Source: Bradyrhizobium sp. CCBAU 53421
GTDB lineage: Bacteria; Pseudomonadota; Alphaproteobacteria; Rhizobiales; Xanthobacteraceae
Length of the DNA stretch: 64,000 bases
Reading direction: 5' to 3'
Assembly: GCF_015291625.1 (NCBI RefSeq)
Contig: NZ_CP030047.1
Location: 8,060,001 to 8,124,000, forward strand
The position numbers were made by a program, and so were the translations under genes. Positions 48,014 to 58,227 of this stretch are shown one piece after another. Under the pieces are notes generated by a model. That model was not told where the DNA came from. It saw only the letters and a list, made by a program, of their open reading frames with translations, and did not search any database. Each line of letters begins with the position of its first letter. Position 1 is the stretch's first letter.

Positions 48014-48355
48014 TCACTTCAGCTCGCTCAATGGGACAAAGGCCATCGGCTTGTCATGGTCTGCGACGGCATCCTTCAAAACCTTGAACACCCGCTGGTC
48101 GATTGGCGACGATGCCGCGAAGTCGGCATAGGCCTGCTCCAGCATCGCTTTGCAACGAGCTCTGATGTCCGGCTCTGCGGCACCAGCGAATTGCTCCTTG
48201 GCAAGATATTGTCCCATGCGCTTTAGGATGTGAAGGCGCGCGACATTGACGATTCGGTGGTCGTACTCGACGCCTAGCAGTGAAAAAAACTCTTCCGCAG
48301 ACGAGGCTTTGTTGAGCCGATCCAGGATACCGGCCGCTGGGTGCGAGTTACTCAT
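48014..48355 (-). CDS. nifW: Nitrogenase stabilising/protective protein NifW
   Basis: 113 residues. NifW pattern: ILDRLNKASSAEEFFSLLGV, then VVNVARLHILKRMGQYL-like and FKVLKDAVADHDKPMAFVPL. ATG at 48355 has a GGGGAG ribosome site; a longer frame upstream has none of the family features. NifW helps protect or assemble MoFe protein against oxygen. Confidence 0.95.
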   Translation of the reverse strand: MSNSHPAAGILDRLNKASSAEEFFSLLGVEYDHRIVNVARLHILKRMGQYLAKEQFAGAAEPDIRARCKAMLEQAYADFAASSPIDQRVFKVLKDAVADHDKPMAFVPLSELK

Positions 48356-48547
48356 CGAAGACTCCCCTTTGAATTGGCACGTGGACGGTTGGCGACAACG
48401 CGGCATCGCCTGGTGATCCTGCTGCAGCCAACCTCGCGCGACCATGCTGAGGCAGGCCGTCGTGGCCGCCGATTAACGATGCCCAATACCGTCCTCGCGG
48501 CGCTTGGTTTTCGAATGGCCTGTCCAGACCTCGCTGGGCACGACTCT

Positions 48548-49735
48548 TCAGGCGGGGTGGGGCAACAAGTATCCGCACACATCGCGCCAGATCGCCGCTA
48601 CTGTTTCGCGCTCGACCGGCACCTTGTGCTCTATGGCATGCTTGCGGACTTGCGTCAGGATCTGTCTGGCTTGGTCGGCGGTGGCGGCGAGCTGTAATTC
48701 ATTGAGTAACGCGGTGATCGCCGAGAGCCCGGAATGCTTGCCGATCACAAAACTGTTGCGGCGTCCAAGCAGAACCGGATCAAGCGACTGGTAGGTACGT
48801 TGATCCTTCAAAAGGCCATCCACGTGAATGCCCGATTCATGCGTAAAAACATGCTTTCCGACGATGGCTTTGTTCAGAGGAATCGCACGTGCGGCTGCGG
48901 CTGCAACCACCGCGGCGACGCTCTCGAGCTCCGGCAGTATGATGCCGGTCTCGTGCCTGTAGAGCTGCTTGAGCGCGACCGCGACTTCCTCAAGCGGTGC
49001 ATTTCCAGCCCGTTCGCCGAGGCCGATAACGGTTACCGAGGCGTGGCTCGCGCCGGCCTTGATGGCGGAGAGCGTGTTGGCGGTTGCGAGGCCGAGATCG
49101 TCGTGACCATGAAACTCAAGTTCGAGATCCGTGGTGGCCCGCAAATTTCTGACCAACGCGGAGGTTGTGTCCGGGTCGAGCACACTGAGCGTATCGGCAA
49201 TACGAAAGCGACGCGCTCCCGCCGTTTTTGCCGCGGCTATCAGTCTGATGAGAAAGTCGATGTCGGCGCGGGAGGAGTCCTCGCCGCCGACGGCAACCTC
49301 AAGTCCCCGCTCACGTGCGTAACCCACCACTCGCTTCACTTGTTCCAGCGCCAGGTCGCGACGACCGCCAAGCTTGGCCACGATCTGAACATCGGAACTA
49401 GGGATCGACACATTGACCATGGACACCTTCGCTTCGATCGCCGCGTCGATGTCGGCCTCGCGCATCCGGCACCAGCCTATGGTGGTGAGCGGAAGCTCTG
49501 CTTCGACGATTGCGCGGATGGCGATGATCTCCTCGTTGCCCATAGCGGGCGTTCCCGCCTCGATCTCCGTCACGCCGGCCCGCGCCAACGCCTGCGCGAT
49601 CGCCAGCTTTTCCTCTGTGGTGAACGCAACGCCAGGCGCCTGCTCGCCGTCGCGCAACGTCGTGTCGTTGAGCACGGTCGGCTTGGCGCTCGCCTGCTCG
49701 GGCCAAGCCGGCTTGGCGGTCTTGGTAGCGGCCAT
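48548..49735 (-). CDS. nifV: Homocitrate synthase NifV
   Basis: 395 residues. Active-site patterns [17 protein letters not shown] and [19 protein letters not shown], and the metal/second-substrate region [14 protein letters not shown] with [15 protein letters not shown]. It makes homocitrate, the organic ligand of FeMo-co. ATG at 49735 is preferred to 49753 since GAGGAG is ten bases upstream of it. Confidence 0.96.
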   Translation of the reverse strand: MAATKTAKPAWPEQASAKPTVLNDTTLRDGEQAPGVAFTTEEKLAIAQALARAGVTEIEAGTPAMGNEEIIAIRAIVEAELPLTTIGWCRMREADIDAAIEAKVSMVNVSIPSSDVQIVAKLGGRRDLALEQVKRVVGYARERGLEVAVGGEDSSRADIDFLIRLIAAAKTAGARRFRIADTLSVLDPDTTSALVRNLRATTDLELEFHGHDDLGLATANTLSAIKAGASHASVTVIGLGERAGNAPLEEVAVALKQLYRHETGIILPELESVAAVVAAAAARAIPLNKAIVGKHVFTHESGIHVDGLLKDQRTYQSLDPVLLGRRNSFVIGKHSGLSAITALLNELQLAATADQARQILTQVRKHAIEHKVPVERETVAAIWRDVCGYLLPHPA

Positions 49736-50112
49736 CACGAAAGGGCTCCTCATTGCTTTTGACCCCCAGGCGCTTCAGCAACCCCCATGCCAGCCCGCCA
49801 TCCTTGTTAACCGTTGAAAACAATACGCTTCCTTCAGCGGCTAGCTTGCCTTCGCAAATGGATTGTCGCAAACGCGACAGGCTTATGAAGCGGACGGCTC
49901 ATCCTGCCTCTCGCAACGCCGAGCTCGAATGTTAACGCGGTTGCGACACGCCGGCAGGGCGCGAATGTCGCGGAGTATTTGTGGCCCGCACCGCTTAGAT
50001 CCATGGTCGCGTGCGCATCGAAACGGCGTTAGCCGCGCCCTCCAGCTCCTGCTGAACTCGCTAAAGCGCGCGCGGGTTCTGGCTGACTTGGGCGATCGAG
50101 CCTTGCAACAGC
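49736..50112. other. Non-coding stretch between nifV and nifQ
   Basis: 377 bases with no clear -24/-12 element; nifV may be read from nifH-nifQ or from an unrecognised promoter. Confidence 0.4.
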
Positions 50113-50826
50113 TTAAACGGGCCAGTCGACGCTGATGACCGGGCGAGCCGTCCGCAACAGAACGTCGCGCCGGCGTTCTGCCATCCGGCTCTCGCCGCTT
50201 TCTTCGCCGAAGCAGAGATTGAACTCGTTACATTGCGTGCAAACGGGCGTCGTGCACATGACGAGGCCTTCGTCCTCGCACAGCGCGCGGTAGAAGAAGC
50301 GCTTCCAGCGCATATTGTTATTATTGCGCGCGGCGAGCGGCGCGAAGTGGCGGCTTAGCAGCCGAGAGAGTTCGCCACGATTGCGTAATCCGAGATCTTC
50401 CCACAAGTGGTTTGGCTCTATGGCGCGGCGTGCAATCATTGCGGCCAGCCAACTCCCGATACGCCCTTCCGTTGAGCGTTGCTTGAGCAAGAGATCGCGC
50501 ACCATTGCGATTTCGTCGTTCTCATCGCACTTGAAAGCCAGAAGCTGCTCCGAAACCTTGACCCCGACCGATGGAAAATGGTGGTCCAGCAGGGCCGCCA
50601 GCTCGTGGCCGGACAGGCCAGCTCTCTCGGGAAGCGCACCACCATCCATCGAGGCGGCCGCCAGAATCGACGCCAGGACATGGCAATCGAAATTGCTGTC
50701 GGTCGCAATGTCGGCCTCTTCAGGGGGCACACCAGTGAGCGCTCGGTAGGTCGCAATTCCTCTTTGCACCTCGTTGCCCGCGTCGGCGCAAGCAGCCCTA
50801 AACGGATGGAAGTTCGCTTCGACCAT
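50113..50826 (-). CDS. nifQ: Molybdenum-processing protein NifQ
   Basis: 237 residues. The C-terminal Cys motif CTTPVCTQCNEFNLCFGEE (C-x4-C-x2-C-x5-C) is diagnostic of NifQ, which holds a Mo-Fe-S cluster and gives Mo to FeMo-co. Other conserved blocks are DCHVLASILAAASMDGG and KCDENDEIAMVRDLLL. ATG at 50826 with AAGGGA upstream is chosen over the GTG at 50847. It lies behind nifH across a strong hairpin. Confidence 0.95.
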   Translation of the reverse strand: MVEANFHPFRAACADAGNEVQRGIATYRALTGVPPEEADIATDSNFDCHVLASILAAASMDGGALPERAGLSGHELAALLDHHFPSVGVKVSEQLLAFKCDENDEIAMVRDLLLKQRSTEGRIGSWLAAMIARRAIEPNHLWEDLGLRNRGELSRLLSRHFAPLAARNNNNMRWKRFFYRALCEDEGLVMCTTPVCTQCNEFNLCFGEESGESRMAERRRDVLLRTARPVISVDWPV

Positions 50827-50888
50827 GAATCCCTTGTCAGCGGTCACGTTGGCCCCGTCCCATTCTAGCTGGCCGGGTGATCGTCAGA

Positions 50889-50929
50889 ATGCCGGTCTCC
50901 CCGGATTGGGGGGTGAGGGAGACCGGCAT
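50889..50929 (-). terminator. Strong hairpin between nifH and nifQ
   Basis: 13-base arms ATGCCGGTCTCCC and GGGAGACCGGCAT with a 15-base G/C-rich loop. No T-run follows, so partial termination or 3'-end protection of nifH mRNA is more likely than full stop. Confidence 0.7.
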
Positions 50930-50964
50930 CCGTCGCACGCCTCACAAGGCCACGACCCGCGACC

Positions 50965-51960
<996 letters not shown>

Positions 51961-52010
51961 TTACGCGTCGGCGTGCACTCAGCCCTCACTCAGTGTTGCT
52001 GCCGCTTAAT

Positions 52011-52026
52011 AGCAACCGCCATGCCA
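52011..52026 (-). promoter_or_regulatory. Sigma54 promoter of nifH
   Basis: Minus strand TGGCATGGCGGTTGCT, a perfect -24/-12 element, 162 bases before nifH. Confidence 0.93.
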
Positions 52027-52096
52027 ACACTGTCCGCGCTCATTAAGCTTCTGATTGCATTCTAAAAAGCCAACGAGCCGTTGAATAACCCCAGAG

Positions 52097-52112
52097 TGTT
52101 TTGCACCGGACA
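52097..52112 (-). promoter_or_regulatory. NifA upstream activating site 1 of nifH
   Basis: TGTTTTGCACCGGACA, perfect TGT-N10-ACA, about 70 bases upstream of the -24 element. Confidence 0.9.
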
Positions 52113-52125
52113 GGATCCGCTCGGC

Positions 52126-52141
52126 TGTCAGAAAACGAACA
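52126..52141 (-). promoter_or_regulatory. NifA upstream activating site 2 of nifH
   Basis: TGTCAGAAAACGAACA, perfect TGT-N10-ACA, centred 29 bases from site 1. The remaining stretch 52142-52643 shows no recognisable feature. Confidence 0.9.
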
Positions 52142-52643
52142 CCGGCCCTACCCATCATGCTGGAAAACGCCAGCTTGGCTGAGCAGGTCCAATGCTCTCA
52201 ACTGGAACGGGACTTGCTCCTCTTCCTGCAAGCCGGTGGTCGGCAATCTGGGCAGAGCGAGATGCAGGTCGAGGTTGGCATCTCTAAGGTACGTGGCCGG
52301 CGATGGAGTTCGCGGTCGATGAAGCGAGGTCAATTTTGCGGCTAACCTACTGATTGATCCAACTGGTCGTAACGACGCGCCTGAGCTCAAAGGCAGCAAG
52401 AAGCGCCTCACAAGGGTGCCTCGGATCGAGACTAGGGCCCTGCCCCGCGCTTCGTTTGCGAAACATGAAAGGCCAATTCTCGTTGATGAGTTAGTGGTCC
52501 AACGAAGGCGTCAAGGCGGGCGCAAACACGGCACGGTGCTCAAGCCGCTTATGTGTGATCGTTTGCACGAGCGTCAAATGCGCTCTCCGACATAGCGGAA
52601 CCGCCGCCGATCGTTCAGCTCAGCGTACCCACATAGGCATACC

Positions 52644-53057
52644 ATGGCGACAATCCTCTTTTATCAAAAGCCCGGCTGCGTCACCAATGCACGTCAGATG
52701 CTGGCGCTGAAGGCCGCCGGCCATGACGTGATAGCCAAGAATATATTGAAGGAGCCGTGGGCTGCGGAGGAATTGCGACACTTCTTCGGCAAGACGCCGA
52801 TCGCATCCTGGTTCAACCGAGCCGCGCCTCGTGTCAAGTCAGGCGACGTTAATCCTGACGCAATCGACGCAGCGAGTGCAATCGCGTTGATGCTGGCAGA
52901 TCCGCTCCTGATCAGACGTCCGCTGATCGACGTCGATGGCGCAAGATGCGCCGGATTCGATCATAAAGCCGTGCTGTCGTTGCTTGGCCGGGACACGCAA
53001 GATGACCTCGAGGGATGCTCCTACGAACAACAGGGCACGCACTGTCCGCAGATGTGA
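52644..53057 (+). CDS. Nitrogenase-associated ArsC/Spx-like protein
   Basis: 137 residues. ArsC-family fold: FYQKPGCVTNARQMLALKAAGH at the N-terminus with one Cys (GC), and a C-terminal RRPLIDVDGARCAGFDHKAV. This is the subgroup of arsenate-reductase-like proteins found next to nif genes; a function in Mo or redox metabolism is suspected but unproven. No own sigma54 element seen. Confidence 0.85.
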   Translation: MATILFYQKPGCVTNARQMLALKAAGHDVIAKNILKEPWAAEELRHFFGKTPIASWFNRAAPRVKSGDVNPDAIDAASAIALMLADPLLIRRPLIDVDGARCAGFDHKAVLSLLGRDTQDDLEGCSYEQQGTHCPQM

Positions 53058-53436
53058 GGACACGATCGATCATACGACTGCGCCGCCAACCAATGCGAAC
53101 AACGATCCTCCCGTACCGGCTTTGTCAGGATGGCCGACGACATGTTCGGCGAGAACGCCGACGTGCGTGGTTCTTCGTAACCAACGGCGCTCAGATTGCT
53201 CGGTTTGAGTAAGACATGTTCGTCGCCTGCGGTGCGGGAAACCACCGCAATTCGATCGCGCTTGTCGCACAAGATTCCTGCAGCCTGGATTTGATCAGAG
53301 CTTTGAGCCGAGACACGGTTAGATTCGGCAAAGACAGAACATTGAACTGAATAAACGATCCGGACAGAACCACGGAGCTTCGCGGCGTGATCCTTATGCA
53401 ACGTGACTGCATAATTGCGCTACGTGCGCTGCCATT

Positions 53437-53450
53437 TTGATCAGCATCAA
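53437..53450 (+). promoter_or_regulatory. FixK/FNR box upstream of ompW-like gene
   Basis: TTGATCAGCATCAA, perfect TTGAT-N4-ATCAA, 74 bases before the start codon, a plausible distance for class II activation. Confidence 0.85.
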
Positions 53451-53523
53451 ATCAATCGCCGTCTCCCATGTGTGACAGAGATCTCGCGCGACTCTTCGCG
53501 CGGACTTTGGAATGGAGAATTCG

Positions 53524-54255
53524 ATGAGGATAAAAACAATTCTGACGACGACATCGCTGCTCGCGCTCGCGAGCTCGTTGGCCAGCATGTCGGTTCAAGC
53601 CGCCGACCTGGCGCAGGCCCCTATCTACTACAAAGCCCCCCCAATCGAACCCTTCAATCCGTGGATGATCCGCCTGCGCGTTCTTGGCGTCTTACCGGAT
53701 ACCGCAGGCAGCTCCGTCAATGTCGCCGGAGCGCCGCCGCTATCCTCGCCCGCTTCCGGGATATCGATCAGCGACCAAGCGGTACCGGAGCTCGATATCA
53801 CCTATTTCTTCACAAGAAACGTTGCCGCCGAACTCATTCTCGGTGTGAGCCGCCATCACATCAGCGGCACAGGTACGCTGAATGGACTAGATATCGGCAA
53901 GGCTTGGCTGTTGCCGCCAACGCTGACTCTGCAATATCACTTCACCGATTTTGGCCCGCTCAAGCCTTACATCGGCGCGGGCATCAACTACACCGCATTC
54001 TTCAACCAATCGGCTGCCAATACGTCGCTCACCGGCCTTGCCGTGACGGATTTGCAAATCGCCAACCAGTTCGGCGCCGCGGTCCAATTCGGCTTCGATT
54101 ATATGCTTGACCACCATTGGGGCCTCAACTTCGACGTGAAGAAGTTGTGGTTGCGGCCGGATTATTCGGCGACCGTGAACAATGCGATTGCCGTCACCGG
54201 CCGCGCCAATATCGACCCATGGCTCGTCAGCGGTGGCATCACCTACAAGTTCTGA
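53524..54255 (+). CDS. OmpW-family outer-membrane protein
   Basis: 243 residues. Signal peptide (LLALASSLASMSVQAAD) and the eight-stranded barrel pattern of OmpW: WMIRLRVLGVLPDTAG at the start, VPELDITYFFTRNVAAELIL, LQYHFTDFGPLKPYIGAGIN and the terminal GRANIDPWLVSGGITYKF with C-terminal Phe. ATG at 53524 follows GGAG. OmpW proteins carry small hydrophobic compounds; control by a FixK-type box suggests use under low oxygen. Confidence 0.93.
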   Translation: MRIKTILTTTSLLALASSLASMSVQAADLAQAPIYYKAPPIEPFNPWMIRLRVLGVLPDTAGSSVNVAGAPPLSSPASGISISDQAVPELDITYFFTRNVAAELILGVSRHHISGTGTLNGLDIGKAWLLPPTLTLQYHFTDFGPLKPYIGAGINYTAFFNQSAANTSLTGLAVTDLQIANQFGAAVQFGFDYMLDHHWGLNFDVKKLWLRPDYSATVNNAIAVTGRANIDPWLVSGGITYKF

Positions 54256-54799
54256 GGCTGGAAACACGCTTCAGTGAACTTCCCGGCCGCGCCGGGTCGC
54301 CGGACGCGTCTCTCCGTCATAATACAGTACAAACGCGAGCGAGATGATGTGTAAAGACGCATCGTCTCGCCGGTGACCAGGAGCCATTCCCAGCATTGCT
54401 GTCGCTGTGCGTCACGGATGTGTCGGTAAGGGGTGGAAAAAAAGCAAATCGAGCCACTAGCGATCAATAGGGCTCCTGCTCGTGTTTCCCGGCATTAGCA
54501 GAAACGACCGCCTGCTTATCGGAGCTGAGAATTCAAGGCGGTCGTCCCCTGTGTGAGAACGACCGCACTTGCAAGAGAGTTGGGCTCAGGGCTCATCGGC
54601 CCCCCATCATGGGTAGAATCCGATCAAGGCTTACCTTTAGCGCATGTTCTTGAAACCAAAGCCATAGCGACAAGTAAGCAGTCCCGTGTTAGGCACGTAC
54701 TGGAAGCGTTAGGGCACCCGATCATCGTCGAACGTTCCGAGATGCCAGCTATTGGACGGATAGGCCAGCGATGTTTGATACAAAGGGCGAGCGACGCCT
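54256..54799. other. Non-coding stretch after ompW-like gene
   Basis: 544 bases. One loose inverted repeat (ACGACCGCC at 54504 and GGCGGTCGT at 54537) and nothing else recognisable. Confidence 0.4.
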
Positions 54800-55147
54800 T
54801 TAGCTTCGCCTCAGCACCATCACGAGGCGATCGACACGTTTTCCCTGCTTGAGATGAGAGTCTACGATTTCATCAACATCCTCAGGCGTGGTGGCGCGAT
54901 ACCAGATTCCGTCTGGATAGACGACGATCAAAGGACCGGAGTTACAAAAGCCAAGGCAGCCCGTCACCGTGAAGCCGACGTCAGTGAGGCCTTGCGCTTC
55001 GACCGCCTTGCCCATCCGATCACAGAGGGCCTGCGCCCCAGAAGCGCCGCAACTGCCGTGCGGATGACTCGGCGGACGCTGCGTGTTGCAGGCAAAGACG
55101 TGATGCCTATAAAGTTGAGGAAGCTCGAATTCGGTTTCTGCATTCAT
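54800..55147 (-). CDS. Thioredoxin-like 2Fe-2S ferredoxin
   Basis: 115 residues. Cysteines at FACNTQRPPSHPHGSCG and TVTGCLGFCNSGPLIVVYPDG match the thioredoxin-like 2Fe-2S ferredoxin (Shethna-type) found in nif clusters. It could supply electrons to nitrogenase or protect it from oxygen by complex formation, as the related Azotobacter FeSII protein does; that link is inference. It stands alone on the minus strand. Confidence 0.88.
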   Translation of the reverse strand: MNAETEFELPQLYRHHVFACNTQRPPSHPHGSCGASGAQALCDRMGKAVEAQGLTDVGFTVTGCLGFCNSGPLIVVYPDGIWYRATTPEDVDEIVDSHLKQGKRVDRLVMVLRRS

Positions 55148-55518
55148 GCGCCTATCCTGAAATCAACGGCCTCCATCATCTGAAAAGAGACAAGATCCGA
55201 GCGCATCCGCCCGAACAACCTGCTCCTCAGTCGAACGCCGCATCGACCAATTGATCCTACTAATTCCCACTCCAGCTTGCGAAAGCGGGCGGCATGCCGA
55301 TCATGATCGCTGACGATCAGCGATACTCGACATCTAGAATATCCTCCTTGATCAGTTTCAACCTCGCGGTGTCTGCCTCCGCATTACTTACGCAACGATC
55401 CAACTTTCTCCAAGCAAGTTCCGCACCAGTTGCGTCGCGCTCATTTCGTCAGCGATCTCATTCGCTGCTCCGGCGCGACTGACAATTATGCCGAGGTTGC
55501 AACATTGTCGCCCTCCCT

Positions 55519-55534
55519 TGTTCCATGCGTGACA
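55519..55534 (+). promoter_or_regulatory. NifA upstream activating site of the candidate sRNA
   Basis: TGTTCCATGCGTGACA, perfect TGT-N10-ACA, about 170 bases upstream of the -24 element. Confidence 0.65.
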
Positions 55535-55705
55535 TATGGCACATCGCGTTTGATACGCTCCCGCTTCAGCATTTCGCGTTGCGCACAGTTCGCACGCACA
55601 ATAGCCGGACCACGCCAACGCGCCCGTTCGTGCATTCGACCTTGGCCGCCGCCATCGGCTGACTATGGTGCGGCACTCGCTAAGGGCATCGCATGAACGA
55701 AAGCT

Positions 55706-55721
55706 TGGCATTGCAATTGCT
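55706..55721 (+). promoter_or_regulatory. Sigma54 promoter facing a gene-free region
   Basis: TGGCATTGCAATTGCT, a perfect -24/-12 match. No protein-coding frame follows it on the + strand. Confidence 0.8.
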
Positions 55722-55732
55722 ACGCCCGCCTC

Positions 55733-55862
55733 GGCGGTCGTCCAAGAATTGCGATACAGGATCGTCATTCCTCCAGACCAAACGGTCCTGTCAGTCTGGG
55801 TCCCCCCATTTCAACCAGCCCAGACGGTGCCCTCGGCGTAACCGCCGAGGGCATTTCCTTCT
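55733..55862 (+). ncRNA. Candidate NifA/sigma54-dependent small RNA
   Basis: A transcript starting about 12 bases after the sigma54 GC and ending at a strong terminator would be near 130 bases. Predicted parts in order: a free 5' region with CCTCC (possible anti-Shine-Dalgarno seed), a GACC/GGTC hairpin, a GTCTGGG/CCCAGAC hairpin with a C-rich loop, and the terminator at 55828. No ORF of convincing character lies within. It is placed between the minus-strand ferredoxin and the Rieske gene. Boundaries are inferred, not measured. Confidence 0.6.
55828..55853 (+). terminator. Intrinsic terminator of the candidate sRNA
   Basis: 11-base arms TGCCCTCGGCG and CGCCGAGGGCA around TAAC, followed by TTTCCTTCTC on the + strand. 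The minus strand has no T-run after the stem, so it works in + direction. The remaining stretch to 56093 shows nothing. Confidence 0.78.
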
Positions 55863-56093
55863 CAAAGACATCGTATCCCGCGGCGGCAATGGCCTGCTGG
55901 CTCGATTTTGGGTGCGCTAGCGCCAAAGCATCTCCTAGGTGCCGCGAAGGTCGCGGTCGCACGAGGTTCGTCTGTTCGCCTCTCAACTTCAAAAGCATTG
56001 ACGCGCGTCCGCACCAGCACTCATTGGTACGATGGCATTATTCGGCGACAACGCGCCGGAGACAACTTGAGCAACGGCCAAGTGAGACGCCCG

Positions 56094-56540
56094 TTAATCG
56101 GGATGGATCGTTATGTCCATGGTTTCGTCGCTATCCTCGAACGGGGCGGAAAACCCATCATCCTCAAGTAGCTTGATGCCACACAGGCAGACGTCACCTT
56201 CGATGACGGCGAGTGCGACCGGTTCAAGCGTTTGTCCAGTGCAGGGACCATCGATGCGCAGCCCAGTGTCGATCTCAAATCTCGCACCGTGCCGTGCGCA
56301 TCTGAGAAAGGAGCGATCGGAGGAGAAGAACTCGCCGGAGCCGATGTTGAGCCATAAGCTGTCATGCGGACAACGATTGACGTACCCTAGATAGTCGTCG
56401 CCAAAAGTGCGAACCACAACAATTGGAAACGGCCGGCTCTCTCCGCTGTCGTCTACCTGCGACAGGCTAAAGGCCATGGCGCCACACCGCTCGATGGCAT
56501 CGGCCGGACAGACGGCGAACACCTCGATCTGATCAGACAT
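56094..56540 (-). CDS. Rieske 2Fe-2S protein, nif-associated
   Basis: 148 residues from the ATG at 56540. Rieske motif visible as NRCPHDSLWLN and FLRCARHGARFEI (C-x-H ... C-x2-H). It resembles Rieske-type ferredoxins of nif operons. The gene could also start at a GTG at 56564, which overlaps the preceding stop (GTGA), or the ATG at 56552. It is the last gene of the nifB operon. Confidence 0.88.
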   Translation of the reverse strand: MSDQIEVFAVCPADAIERCGAMAFSLSQVDDSGESRPFPIVVVRTFGDDYLGYVNRCPHDSLWLNIGSGEFFSSDRSFLRCARHGARFEIDTGLRIDGPCTGQTLEPVALAVIEGDVCLCGIKLLEDDGFSAPFEDSDETMDITIHPD

Positions 56541-56560
56541 CGGGCCGATCATCCCTTTGC

Positions 56561-56782
56561 TCACCCAGGCCGCGCAGTTTCCTGCTTGAAAGCTTCGACT
56601 GAAGCCCGGGCCAGCCGAAAAACGCCGCGGCCACGAGCGAGCGGCCGATAGGTCGAGCCGGCACGGGTATTGAGGACATCAAACCATTGGTTTGGCGTGA
56701 GCTTCGCCGGGCGCTCGCTGATTTGGATCACTCTCCCGTTTGGAGCGAAGCGGACGTGAATGATGACCTGTTGAGAAGTCAT
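56561..56782 (-). CDS. Small conserved-type protein in nif operon, function unknown
   Basis: 73 residues: MTSQQVIIHVRFAPNGRVIQ, ISERPAKLTPNQWFDVLNTR, and a basic C-terminus RPLARGRGVFRLARASVEAF. No Cys, no membrane helix. The ATG at 56782 is preferred because the longer frame is Ser/Arg-rich and non-coding-like. It is between the DegT-like gene and the Rieske gene and probably co-transcribed with them. Confidence 0.6.
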   Translation of the reverse strand: MTSQQVIIHVRFAPNGRVIQISERPAKLTPNQWFDVLNTRAGSTYRPLARGRGVFRLARASVEAFKQETARPG

Positions 56783-57028
56783 GGCAACCCCTATTTGGCC
56801 GACCTTAAAGACCCGAGCCGAAACTGAGGATCTCTGTTGTGACGTGCTCCGTTTCCGACAGCTTGCGTGGCCTCCAGCCGCGGCTTGGAGACCGCGCCTC
56901 GCTACTTTCGAGCAGGTCTTCTCCGTGCTCACGGCCACCCTGGTCGCCCCGCTTATCTCGCGCGACGTCGCAAAGTAGGATCATCGCCATTCAATCGTCG
57001 TCCTTCGATGTGGTGGATGACGCGCATC

Positions 57029-58183
57029 TCAGTAGATCGCTGCCCCTGCGCCCACGTTGATCGAGGCATCTTTCACGGCCTCGACAATGAACTGGATCTT
57101 GTCGTTCGTGAGATGGGTGTGAAACGGCAGCGCCAGGGCGCGATCGGCGATCTTTTCGGCAACCAGGAAATCGCCACGTCGATAGCCGAGTTCGAAGTAG
57201 TGGCGTTGCAAGTGCAGCGGATGGCTATAAGCGACGGCTTCAATTTGGGCGACGCGCAGATCATCGACGATGGCATCGCGACCGGATCGAGTGAAGCGTG
57301 TTCCGAGATGGACGAGATAGAGCAGCCAATTCACCTCGGTCACATGGGGACCAACATAAGGCGGCTTGATGCCCTCAAATGATTGCATATGCGCGTTGTA
57401 GAGCAGCTCCACCAGCCGACGACGCTCAAGGATTTCATCGAGACGCTTGAGCTGCGCCAGCCCTAAGGCTGCCGTGAGATCACTCATGCCGGCTTGGTAT
57501 GGTGCTGCGGCACCGACGATCACGGAGGAGCGTTCGTCCAGGCGGTGGGCGCGATAGCGACGCAAGCCGACCGCGATGTCGATATCGTCCGTTACCACCA
57601 TTGCGCCTTCGCCACAACTCAGGGCCAAGGGCTGGGCAAAGTCGAAGACCGCCAGGTCGCCAAACCGGCCGACGAGCTCGCCCTTGTAGCGCGATCCGAT
57701 TGCTTCGGTGGAATCCTCTAGAAGCGCCAGATGGTGGCGCTGCGCGATCGCCCTCAGTTCCGACCACGGCGCGGGATGGCCGTTGGGATTGCCGGCGACA
57801 ATCGCCCGCGTGTGGGCCGTGATGCGCTCTTCAGCTTTATCTGGGACCAATGTTCCCGACCAATAGTCGATGTCGGCAAATACCGTCCGTGCGCCTGCAA
57901 GACCGATCGCATGGACCGTCTCGCGGAGGGAATAGGGCGAAGCGATGACTTCCTGCCCTGGCCCGATGCCGACCGCCTTGAGCGCAAGCAGGAGCCCAAT
58001 GGTGCCGCTCGAGACCGCAACGGCATATTTGCGGCCAAGATAGGCTGCAAAAGCGTGCTCGAACGCCTCAGTGACCCACCCATTGGAGATCTGCGGCGAG
58101 CACAGAATCGTTTCCACGGCGGAGAGCTCGGCGAAGGTGATATCGGGATCGGACAATGGAATGAAGGACGTATTTGGCTCCAT
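57029..58183 (-). CDS. DegT/DnrJ/EryC1-family protein lacking the PLP lysine
   Basis: 384 residues with the sugar-aminotransferase fold: KYAVAVSSGTIGLLLALKAV (PLP phosphate site), LLEDSTEAIGSRYKGELVG, and RRYRAHRLDERS. The segment normally carrying the Schiff-base Lys (F-S-F-x-x-x-K-x-x-T-x-G-E-G) reads FDFAQPLALSCGEG, with Leu186 in place of Lys. Aminotransferase activity is therefore unlikely; it may bind PLP or a nif-related ligand. ATG at 58183 gives MEPNTSFIPLSDPD, the family N-terminus. Confidence 0.82.
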   Translation of the reverse strand: MEPNTSFIPLSDPDITFAELSAVETILCSPQISNGWVTEAFEHAFAAYLGRKYAVAVSSGTIGLLLALKAVGIGPGQEVIASPYSLRETVHAIGLAGARTVFADIDYWSGTLVPDKAEERITAHTRAIVAGNPNGHPAPWSELRAIAQRHHLALLEDSTEAIGSRYKGELVGRFGDLAVFDFAQPLALSCGEGAMVVTDDIDIAVGLRRYRAHRLDERSSVIVGAAAPYQAGMSDLTAALGLAQLKRLDEILERRRLVELLYNAHMQSFEGIKPPYVGPHVTEVNWLLYLVHLGTRFTRSGRDAIVDDLRVAQIEAVAYSHPLHLQRHYFELGYRRGDFLVAEKIADRALALPFHTHLTNDKIQFIVEAVKDASINVGAGAAIY

Positions 58184-58227
58184 TCTGTCCGCACCATCAA
58201 GCCGATGCGCTGCCAGTTCAATCCCGC

